This document shows, one piece after another, positions 6,158 to 12,018 of a stretch of DNA of 12,695 nt. A program made the position numbers and the translations under genes. A model generated the notes under the pieces. It was not told where the DNA came from and searched no databases. It was given only the letters and a program-made list of their open reading frames with translations. Source of the stretch: Aquificaceae bacterium (GTDB lineage Bacteria > Aquificota > Aquificia > Aquificales > Aquificaceae); NCBI GenBank assembly GCA_025057715.1, contig JANWVD010000012.1:1-12695 (forward strand), read 5' to 3'. Numbering within the stretch: the stretch's first letter is position 1; each line of letters starts with the position of its first letter.

Positions 6158-6399
6158 GCCAATATCTAATTCTTGGGGCTTTACTCTCTTCAATTGGGCT
6201 CTTTGGACTATTGGGCTTTAGAGCTTTAGGTAAGAGGTTAATTAGCGCCAATATATTAGCAAGCGGGGTTTTTATTTACTTAGTATCAAGCAATGTTGGA
6301 GACCCAGTTCCGCAAGCGCTTGTGTTAACTGGTCTTGTGGTTTCTGTTAGCGCCACTGCGCTTGCCGTTGCGCTAATTAAATTAGTTTATGAGCAGTGA
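6154..6399 (+). CDS. mnhC: MrpC/MnhC-like (NuoK-family) small membrane subunit
   Basis: This 81-residue membrane protein has three predicted helices (about 3-22, 29-46, 53-77). The segment GDPVPQALVLTGLVVSVSAT (49-68) is the signature of the MrpC/NuoK family in Na+/H+ antiporters and Mrp-like complexes. The central helix (about 29-46) has no acidic residue where NuoK subunits of complex I carry a conserved glutamate, so it resembles MrpC rather than a complex I subunit. It is shorter than typical MrpC (about 110 residues), but the frame is intact and the start is fixed by the ATGA overlap with the RAM gene. The next gene begins inside its last 11 nt. Within a complex it would form part of the membrane domain next to the antiporter-like subunits encoded downstream. 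Confidence 0.85.
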   Translation: MSQYLILGALLSSIGLFGLLGFRALGKRLISANILASGVFIYLVSSNVGDPVPQALVLTGLVVSVSATALAVALIKLVYEQ

Positions 6400-7744
6400 G
6401 CTTGGGCTTCTTGTAGGATTGCCACTGCTTGGGGTTAGCTTAAGCTTTTTAAAAAAATTAAGGGGGATTTTGCTATTTTGCGTAAGTTTTTTAACGCTTT
6501 TGCTTTCGCTTAGGGCTTACTTTAAAAAAAACGGCTTTGAGGAAGTTGGGGGATGGCAAGTTCCGCTTGGGATAGGCTTAAGGCTTGATGAGCTTTCATC
6601 AAGCTTTATTTTAATGACTGGGGTAGTTTGTTTTTTTGTCTTTCTTTACGCACTTAGCTTTTTTAAAAGAGCTCCGGGTTTTTTTTGGGTGTTTTTCTTT
6701 AGCGTATGGGCTGGGCTGAACGGTTTTTTTCTATCGGAGGATTTTTTTAACCTTTACGTTGCCACGGAAGTTTTATCGCTTGCTGGGGTTAGCTTAGTTG
6801 CATCTTCGCGCACAAACAGGGCAATAAAGGCGAGCCTTGATTATCTATTTATCTCTCTCATAGCTTCGCTAATTTACCTAATGGGGGTGGGAATCATATA
6901 CCTAAGAGCTGGGACTTTGAGCATTTCAGATTTTGCAAGTAAAGAAAGCCCTTCTTTTGAATATGCGCTTGGGCTTATTGCAATATCATTGGCTATTAAG
7001 TGCGCGCTATTTCCGTTTCACTTTTGGCTTGCGCCGGCGCACGCAAGCGCTCTTGCTCCAGCGAGCGCTTTGCTATCAGCTCTTTTGATAAAACCGCCGG
7101 CTTACTTAATTGCGAGGATAAGTTTGGAATTTGAGACAGGGGAGCTAAAGCTAATTTTTAGCATCTTAGGTTCCATAGCAATAGCCTTTGGTTCAATTAT
7201 GGCAATGAGGCAACAAACCATTAAGATGCTGCTTGCGTATTCAACAATTGCGCAAGTTGGGTATTTGTTTCTAATGTTGCCGCTTTTTGGGTTTGAAGAT
7301 TTTAAACAAGATGCTATTAAGGCAATGAGCTTGCACGCCTTTACGCACGCTTTGGCAAAAGCAAGCATGTTTCTCTCTTCGGGGAATTCAATTTATGTGT
7401 CTAAAAGCGACGAGCTGTCGCTTATGCCGAGCTTTGCAAGCAGTCATCCGCTAACTTTTTTTGGGATATTCTTCTCTGGCGCTTCTTTGATGGGCTTGCC
7501 AGTAAGCGGGGGATTTATTGCAAAGTTTTTGCTCCTTAAAACGAGCATTCAGGTGGGCTTATATCACATTGGCTTAGTTGCAGTCCTGGGGGGGCTTTTA
7601 GCGGGGCTTTACATATATCCTTTATGGAAAGAATGCTTTGAAAAGAGTGATAAAAAACCAAGTGGATACATACCAATTTGGATGGAAATTTCGGTCTTTT
7701 CTTTAGGGCTTATTTCCTTTATTGGAGGTATTTTCGGGCTTTGA
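6389..7744 (+). CDS. mnhD: Antiporter-like membrane subunit, MrpD/NuoN type (Proton_antipo_M family)
   Basis: This 451-residue polytopic protein probably has about 14 membrane helices and belongs to the family shared by Mrp antiporters, complex I (NuoL/M/N) and membrane hydrogenases. Family residues thought to form the proton path are visible: Glu127 in NLYVATEVLSLAG, Lys204 in AIKCALFPFHFWLAPAHA and Lys235 in LLIKPPAYL. SALAPASALLSALLIK and HAFTHALAKASMFLSSG (a discontinuous-helix region) are also typical. It begins 11 nt inside the MrpC gene and ends on TGATG, sharing one base with the next antiporter gene. It likely moves H+ and/or Na+ across the cytoplasmic membrane. Which ion, and whether transport is driven by a redox partner, cannot be read from the sequence; no redox subunit is encoded nearby. 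Confidence 0.9.
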   Translation: MSSELGLLVGLPLLGVSLSFLKKLRGILLFCVSFLTLLLSLRAYFKKNGFEEVGGWQVPLGIGLRLDELSSSFILMTGVVCFFVFLYALSFFKRAPGFFWVFFFSVWAGLNGFFLSEDFFNLYVATEVLSLAGVSLVASSRTNRAIKASLDYLFISLIASLIYLMGVGIIYLRAGTLSISDFASKESPSFEYALGLIAISLAIKCALFPFHFWLAPAHASALAPASALLSALLIKPPAYLIARISLEFETGELKLIFSILGSIAIAFGSIMAMRQQTIKMLLAYSTIAQVGYLFLMLPLFGFEDFKQDAIKAMSLHAFTHALAKASMFLSSGNSIYVSKSDELSLMPSFASSHPLTFFGIFFSGASLMGLPVSGGFIAKFLLLKTSIQVGLYHIGLVAVLGGLLAGLYIYPLWKECFEKSDKKPSGYIPIWMEISVFSLGLISFIGGIFGL

Positions 7745-9186
7745 TGGGGGAATTTTTAATTTTGAGCTTGCTTTTAAGCTCGTTTTTGGCAGGCGTTTTA
7801 AATTCGCTAATTGACGAAAGGGCGAGCAAAACAAGAATTTTGATAAACTTAAGCGCTGGGATATACAAGCTTTTTGTGGTTTTTTATCTATTTAAAAACA
7901 AAATCAGTCAAGAGCTCTATTTTGAGATAACACAAGGGGTAGAGGTGGCTTTGAAAGTAGATGACTTTGGGCTTAGTTTTATAATCTTATCGTCCTTTCT
8001 TTGGTTTTTGACTACAATTTACGCCTTTGGTTATCTTGAGAACTCTGAAAACAAAAGACGGTTTTTCACTTTTTTTAATCTCTCTATTAGCTCAACAATC
8101 GGGATTGCTCTTTCGAATAACTTGCTTAGCTTTTTTTTATTTTACGAGCTGCTGACTTTAAGCACTTATCCGTTGGTAGTGCATAATGGGACCAAAAGCG
8201 CATCAAAGGCTGGGGGTATTTATCTAATTTATACGCTTAGCTCTGGGGCTTTGATGCTTACTTCTTTAGGGCTTATTTACGCTCAAGGGGGAAGCGCGAG
8301 CTTTACTAAAGGTGGGGATTTAAACTTAATTGAGCTTGCGGATAAAAACCCAACTCTTGCAAAGGCTTTGTTTTTGATGCTGTTTTTCTCAATGGCTGTT
8401 AAAGCCGGTATGTTTCCGCTGCACTCTTGGCTTATTAACGCCATGGTTGCGCCTGCGCCAGTTAGCGCTCTTTTGCACGCCGTTGCGGTAGTAAAGTCGG
8501 GGGCTTTTGGTATAGGTAGGCTTATTTACTACCTTTTTGGCAAGCAGCAAGTTTTAGAGCTTGGGCTTTACGAGCCGCTTGGCTATCTTGCAGGATTAAG
8601 CATATTAATAGGCTCTATATTTGCGCTTTTTCAAAAAGATATCAAAAAAAGATTGGCTTTTTCAACGGTGAGTCAGATGTCTTACATACTTCTTGGGTTT
8701 TTAATGGTTGGGGAAGGGGGTATAAATGCTGGTTTATTTCACATATTTGCTCACGGGATTATGAAAATAACGCTATTTATGTGCGCAGGGAGCTACGAAA
8801 ACGCGCTCGGGGCTAAAAAGCTATCAGAGCTTAGAGCTGTAGGCAGAGCTATGCCAATGACCAGCTTGGCTTTTTTGATATCTTCCTTGGCTCTTGCTGG
8901 CTTTCCGATGAGTTTAGGGAGCAAAAGCAAAGAGATGCTAAAGCAAGCAAGCATTAGCGTCGGGTTTTGGTGGGTTGGTCCTTTGCTACTTATAAGCACG
9001 GTCTTGACGTTTATTTACCTTGTTTTGCCTGCGCTTAGGATGTGGGTGGGTAAAGCGCCAAAGGACAAGAGAGCTTTGCCAAAAGCTATGAGCTTGCCGA
9101 TTTTAATTACCGGGGCTTTGAGCTTTGCGCCAATGATTTTAGGGGGGGTCGAAGGGGGGAACTCCCCCCTTCGCTTGATAAAATAA
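7744..9186 (+). CDS. Second antiporter-like membrane subunit (NuoL/M/N, MrpD family)
   Basis: This 480-residue polytopic membrane protein is a paralogue of the preceding one. Key residues match: Glu135 in FFLFYELLTLSTYPLVV, Lys220 in AVKAGMFPLHSWL, Lys251 in VVKSGAFGIGRL, KKRLAFSTVSQMSYILLGF and HIFAHGIMKITLFMCAGS. The APAPVSALLHAVAVVKSG segment is strongly family-like. I take the ATG at 7744 because it overlaps the upstream stop (TGATG) and gives a normal hydrophobic N-terminus (MGEFLILSLLLSS); in-frame codons further upstream lie within the previous gene. Having two antiporter subunits plus MrpC, but no MrpA, B, E, F or G, is an unusual set. The last codons (GGVEGGNSPL) encode a perfect 10-bp hairpin just before eno. 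Confidence 0.9.
   Translation: MGEFLILSLLLSSFLAGVLNSLIDERASKTRILINLSAGIYKLFVVFYLFKNKISQELYFEITQGVEVALKVDDFGLSFIILSSFLWFLTTIYAFGYLENSENKRRFFTFFNLSISSTIGIALSNNLLSFFLFYELLTLSTYPLVVHNGTKSASKAGGIYLIYTLSSGALMLTSLGLIYAQGGSASFTKGGDLNLIELADKNPTLAKALFLMLFFSMAVKAGMFPLHSWLINAMVAPAPVSALLHAVAVVKSGAFGIGRLIYYLFGKQQVLELGLYEPLGYLAGLSILIGSIFALFQKDIKKRLAFSTVSQMSYILLGFLMVGEGGINAGLFHIFAHGIMKITLFMCAGSYENALGAKKLSELRAVGRAMPMTSLAFLISSLALAGFPMSLGSKSKEMLKQASISVGFWWVGPLLLISTVLTFIYLVLPALRMWVGKAPKDKRALPKAMSLPILITGALSFAPMILGGVEGGNSPLRLIK
9150..9173 (+). other. Perfect 10-bp GC-rich hairpin at the end of the antiporter gene
   Basis: The stem CGAAGGGGGG pairs with CCCCCCTTCG around a 4-nt AACT loop. It overlaps the last codons of the antiporter subunit, 11 nt before its stop codon and 17 nt before the enolase ATG. 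No T-run follows, so it is not an ordinary intrinsic terminator on this strand. It may stop 3' exonucleases, act as a processing site or attenuate read-through into eno. Confidence 0.55.
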
Positions 9187-9190
9187 AGCT

Positions 9191-10459
9191 ATGTCAAATA
9201 TAAGGCTGGTGAAAGCAAGGCAGGTCTTTGACTCAAGGGGGAATCCAACGCTTGAGGTTAGTATTGAGCTAAGCTCTGGGGCAGTTGGCAATGCCATAGT
9301 GCCAAGCGGGGCATCAAGAGGGGAAAGAGAGGCGCTTGAGCTAAGAGACCAGGATGGACCCTTTGGCAAGAGGGGGGTTTTAAAGGCGGTAGAGAAGGTA
9401 AATAACGAGATTTCAAAGGTCCTTTACGGGGTTAGAGCAGACCTCTTTGAGGTAGATAAGCTCCTGATAGAGCTTGATGGGACTGAGAATAAATCTAGGC
9501 TGGGCGCAAATTCCATTCTTGGGGTAAGTATAGCCTTGGCGCGGGCTTTGGCAAAAGAGGCGGGATTGGCGCTTTATAAGTATCTTGGCGGGGAGCTATC
9601 TTGCGTTATGCCAGTGCCTTTGATGAATTTTATCAATGGCGGGGTGCACGCCGATAGCGGGCTTGACATTCAGGAGTTTATGATAGTGCCAGCCGGCGCT
9701 GAGAGCTTTTCTGAGAGCTTGAGATTTGGGGCTTTGTGCTTTTACGAGCTTAGGGAGATACTTAAAAGCAAGGGTCTTTCAATAGCCCTTGGGGACGAGG
9801 GCGGGTTTGCGCCAAGGCTTAAAAATACAAAAGAAGCTCTTGAGATTTTGATGATGGCTATTGAAAAATCGGGGTTTGAGGCAGGAAGGGATATTTACAT
9901 AGCGCTTGATTGCGCTGCTTCAGAACTTTATGAAAACGGAAAATACAAAATCGAGGGCAAGGAGCTAAGTAAAGAAGAGCTCATTGGCTTTTACAAAGAG
10001 CTTATAGAGGAATTTCCAATAGTATCTCTTGAAGACCCAATGGCTGAGGATGACAAGGAAGGGTGGAAGCTAATTACTAAGGAGTTAGGTAGCATTCAGC
10101 TTGTAGGGGATGACCTTTTTGTCACAAACAGCGGGATTTTAAAGGAGGGTATAGAAGAGGGTATTGCCAATGCCGTGCTTATTAAGCCAAACCAGATTGG
10201 GACACTTAGCGAAACATTTGAAACCATAAGGTTGGCAAGTAGATATGGATATAAATCCATAGTTTCTCATCGCTCGGGTGAGAGCGAGGATAGCTTTATT
10301 GCGCATCTTGCGGTTGCTTGCAATTGCGGACAGATAAAAACGGGCTCAATTGCCCGCTCTGAAAGAACTGCTAAATACAACGAGCTTTTAAGAATTGAGG
10401 AAGAGCTCTCAAGCAAGGCGCAATTTTTAGGGGTGGGGGTATTCTCTTGGCGAAGGTAG
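9191..10459 (+). CDS. eno: Enolase (phosphopyruvate hydratase)
   Basis: Enolase interconverts 2-phosphoglycerate and phosphoenolpyruvate in glycolysis and gluconeogenesis. The N-terminus RQVFDSRGNPTLEV, loop VPSGAS and NGGVHADSGLDIQEFMIVPAGA are family signatures. Catalytic and metal residues are present: Glu203 (GDEGGFAP), Asp240 (ALDCAASE), Glu281 (SLEDPMAEDD), Asp307/308 (VGDDLFVTN), Lys332 (IKPNQIGT), SHRSGESED and Lys383 (IKTGSIARSERTAKYNE). At 422 residues it is normal length. Two positions differ from the usual pattern: the mobile loop reads GASRGERE where most enolases have GASTG, and FIAHLAVA has His372 where FIAD is usual. It starts 4 nt after the antiporter stop with no clear Shine-Dalgarno. 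Its end overlaps ftsB by 13 nt; eno-ftsB adjacency is common in bacteria. Confidence 0.97.
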   Translation: MSNIRLVKARQVFDSRGNPTLEVSIELSSGAVGNAIVPSGASRGEREALELRDQDGPFGKRGVLKAVEKVNNEISKVLYGVRADLFEVDKLLIELDGTENKSRLGANSILGVSIALARALAKEAGLALYKYLGGELSCVMPVPLMNFINGGVHADSGLDIQEFMIVPAGAESFSESLRFGALCFYELREILKSKGLSIALGDEGGFAPRLKNTKEALEILMMAIEKSGFEAGRDIYIALDCAASELYENGKYKIEGKELSKEELIGFYKELIEEFPIVSLEDPMAEDDKEGWKLITKELGSIQLVGDDLFVTNSGILKEGIEEGIANAVLIKPNQIGTLSETFETIRLASRYGYKSIVSHRSGESEDSFIAHLAVACNCGQIKTGSIARSERTAKYNELLRIEEELSSKAQFLGVGVFSWRR

Positions 10460-10734
10460 CTCCTAAGGTTTTTCTTTTGCTCTCTTTGGTTTATTTTGTA
10501 AATAACCTGTTTTTTTCTGAGTTTAATGTATTTAAAACGTTTCAGCTCCTTAGGGCGAGCGAGGCATTGGATAAAAAGATTGAGCAATACAAACAAGAAA
10601 ACGGGAAGCTAAAGCAGGTGGCTTCTGCTATAAGGCAGTATCCTGAATTTTACAAAGATAGGTTTGTAAGGCAGTTTTTACTCCTTCAGCGCGAGGGGGA
10701 AGAGATTTACCTTCTTAAAACCCAAGAGAGGTGA
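10447..10734 (+). CDS. ftsB: FtsB/DivIC-like septum formation initiator protein
   Basis: This 95-residue bitopic membrane protein has the FtsB layout: a short cytoplasmic N-terminus, one membrane helix (about residues 8-24), then a periplasmic coiled coil (about 40-62, EALDKKIEQYKQENGKLKQVASAIR) and the family tail YPEFYKDRFVRQFLLLQREGEEIYLL, comparable to the usual P..iE..AR..l.....GE.vy. In the divisome FtsB pairs with FtsL and FtsQ and helps activate septal peptidoglycan synthesis. The start is TTG at 10447, with a G-rich stretch (GGGGTGGGGGT, 10430-10440) acting as Shine-Dalgarno; this gives a 13-nt overlap with eno. The overlap and the common eno-ftsB pairing support the call, though this family diverges fast and the match is by architecture rather than invariant residues. 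Confidence 0.8.
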   Translation: MAKVAPKVFLLLSLVYFVNNLFFSEFNVFKTFQLLRASEALDKKIEQYKQENGKLKQVASAIRQYPEFYKDRFVRQFLLLQREGEEIYLLKTQER

Positions 10735-10858
10735 TTTTTAGGTTAAAAGCGTGGGGTTTTAAAAGTAATTTAGGCGGGTTTTTTATTTAGGGGGCTTAAT
10801 AGGGGATAAGATAGGCAGAATTTAGCAGGTTATAAGATTATAGTTTTGGCATAATTTA

Positions 10859-10878
10859 GCTTAGGGAGCTCACTAAGC
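10859..10878. repeat. Inverted repeat GCTTAG-N8-CTAAGC
   Basis: A perfect 6-bp stem encloses the 8-nt GGAGCTCA, which itself contains the palindrome GAGCTC. It lies 74 nt upstream of the cytochrome -35 box and immediately before the second copy of the TAATAGGGG repeat. It could be an operator or an RNA hairpin; nothing in the sequence decides. Confidence 0.4.
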
Positions 10879-10951
10879 CTAATAGGGGCTAGAGCTGAGA
10901 TTTAGTTCATAAGAATATTTTTGAATTTTAAGCGACTATAAAAAAGACTTT

Positions 10952-10980
10952 TTGAAAACCTTTGCGGGAATTCATAGGAT
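10952..10980 (+). promoter_or_regulatory. Sigma70-type promoter of the diheme cytochrome gene
   Basis: TTGAAA (10952-10957) and TAGGAT (10975-10980) are spaced by exactly 17 nt, a good vegetative promoter. Transcription should start near 10987, right at the AAGGAGG (10987-10993) that lies 6 nt before the ATG at 11000. The leader would therefore be very short, about a dozen bases. Confidence 0.6.
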
Positions 10981-10999
10981 AGACTCAAGGAGGAAAGTC

Positions 11000-11971
11000 A
11001 TGAAGAAGGTGGTTTTTCTTGCACTTTTTGCGCTCTCTTTTGCAAAGCCGGTTATTGACCCGCCTTTTGCTGATAGGCTCTTTTCCTACATTCACTACAC
11101 AGAAACATGGGCGGGAACGCCTGCGTTTTTAAAAGATGTTACAACGCCGAATGTTTTGATACTTTACGGCTCTAAAGAAGACCCAGAGATTGTTGCGCTT
11201 GCAGGAAGAATAGCTTACTACCTTGGACAATGGACAGAGGATATTGGCTTTGGCGTAGAAGAAATAAGACAATCAAGAATGCCAGAGCTCTTGATAAGCG
11301 ATGCTGGTTTAAAGGACAAAAAACCAAAGGCGCTCATAGTAGTTGGCGTTAATAACCAAATAGTAAAAGACCTTGGGCTAAGCTTTGAAAAGCCGACCAT
11401 AAGGCTAATTAAGAGAGACGATATGGAGATTTTGATAGTAGGCGGGGCAGACAAGCAGCAAGTGCTTGAAGCGGGAAGATACTTAGCGGATGTGAGACTA
11501 AACTTTAAAGTAGGGGCTTATAGGACATTCTTCAGCTTTGTGGCGCTAAGAGGGCACATAGAAAAAGGGGAGTTTGACGCAGCAGCGAGGGTTATAAAAA
11601 GCCCTATGGGGGTATCTGCATGCGGCAAGAACATGGCAATTGCATCGCCGATGGTGGCTCAATGGCCCGAAGAGCTTAAGGCGATTGTAAGATACAGGAA
11701 TAACATCCTTTATAGCGAGCTACCAAAAGCGATTGAGGAAAAGGACAAAGAGAAAGCGATAAACCTATGGAAAGAGGCGATGCTAACTTGCTATAAGTGC
11801 CATCAGGGGATAGAAGTTCCGCAAGTTAGGAAATTTAAACCAGTTGAAAGTATTCATTCAAAACATCAGCTAATAGCTGAGAGCTTTGGTTTGGTAAAAA
11901 CTGTTGGAAATCAAAAATCTTGTATAGCTTGTCATGCAGGACCAACAAACATAAGGGGCTATGGAAATTGA
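11000..11971 (+). CDS. Periplasmic diheme cytochrome c with N-terminal alpha/beta domain
   Basis: This is an exported electron-transfer protein. Residues 1-16 are a signal peptide (MKKVVFLALFALSFA). Residues about 48-175 look like an alternating alpha/beta domain with hydrophobic strands NVLILYGS, ALIVVGV and MEILIVGGAD, followed by a helix, QQVLEAGRYLAD. I cannot assign it to a family. The C-terminal third is helical and has two c-type heme sites, CYKCH (Cys264, Cys267, His268) and CIACH (Cys308, Cys311, His312), with a further Cys208. The start at 11000 follows AAGGAGG by 6 nt and gives a clean signal peptide; an in-frame TTG at 10952 would instead overlap the -35 box. The redox partner is unknown; it may belong to a sulfur, hydrogen or oxygen respiratory chain. 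It appears to be a single-gene unit. Confidence 0.85.
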   Translation: MKKVVFLALFALSFAKPVIDPPFADRLFSYIHYTETWAGTPAFLKDVTTPNVLILYGSKEDPEIVALAGRIAYYLGQWTEDIGFGVEEIRQSRMPELLISDAGLKDKKPKALIVVGVNNQIVKDLGLSFEKPTIRLIKRDDMEILIVGGADKQQVLEAGRYLADVRLNFKVGAYRTFFSFVALRGHIEKGEFDAAARVIKSPMGVSACGKNMAIASPMVAQWPEELKAIVRYRNNILYSELPKAIEEKDKEKAINLWKEAMLTCYKCHQGIEVPQVRKFKPVESIHSKHQLIAESFGLVKTVGNQKSCIACHAGPTNIRGYGN

Positions 11972-11982
11972 TTTAGGCTGAA

Positions 11983-12011
11983 TAGTTAAGTCTCGTAAAG
12001 ACGGTTATAAT
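11983..12011 (+). promoter_or_regulatory. Promoter of the CpoB-like gene, apparently leaderless
   Basis: A perfect TATAAT at 12006-12011 is followed by 7 nt (GTGTTTT) and then the ATG at 12019, so the A of the ATG is the expected first transcribed base. There is no Shine-Dalgarno. TAGTTA at 11983-11988 (17 nt upstream) is only a poor -35. A small dyad, GTCT-CGTAA-AGAC (11990-12002), fills the spacer and could bind a regulator. Confidence 0.55.
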
Positions 12012-12018
12012 GTGTTTT

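Larger units (their letters stand above)
10735..10999. other. Non-coding gap with repeated ATTTAG, small dyads and a promoter
   Basis: This 265-nt stretch is the only sizeable gap in the window, and I see no gene in it; all frames are broken by frequent TAG/TAA. It holds five ATTTAG copies (about 10768, 10785, 10820, 10854, 10900) and a near-direct repeat, GC[T/C]TAATAGGGG, at 10794-10805 and 10877-10888. There are small dyads: TTAAAA/TTTTAA (10743-10762) and GCTTAG/CTAAGC (10859-10878, loop containing GAGCTC). A T-run at 10779-10784 may help end ftsB transcription, but it has no GC-rich stem before it. The last 48 nt carry the cytochrome promoter and Shine-Dalgarno. Confidence 0.55.

Noticed and set aside
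7102..7368. An 88-codon minus-strand open frame inside the mnhD-like gene
   Set aside because: It is a shadow of the hydrophobic codons of the antiporter subunit, with no Shine-Dalgarno or motif.
7678..7743. An earlier in-frame start for the second antiporter subunit
   Set aside because: It would extend the protein by 22 residues into the preceding gene; the TGATG junction at 7742-7746 is typical of this gene run and gives a normal hydrophobic N-terminus.
10267..10596. A 109-codon open frame on the minus strand across the eno/ftsB junction
   Set aside because: It lies antisense to two well-supported genes and has low-complexity, arginine/lysine-rich content without recognisable motifs.
10743..10785. 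Possible intrinsic terminator after ftsB
   Set aside because: The only stem (TTAAAA/TTTTAA) is weak and A/T only, and the later T-run has no GC-rich stem directly before it.
10749..10805. Possible G-quadruplex from several G-runs
   Set aside because: Runs of three to five G are separated by loops mostly far longer than canonical limits, so a stable quadruplex is unlikely.
10952..10999. An in-frame TTG start at 10952 that would add 16 residues to the diheme cytochrome
   Set aside because: It would overlap the -35 box and precede the Shine-Dalgarno. The ATG at 11000 has AAGGAGG 6 nt upstream and gives a clean signal peptide.
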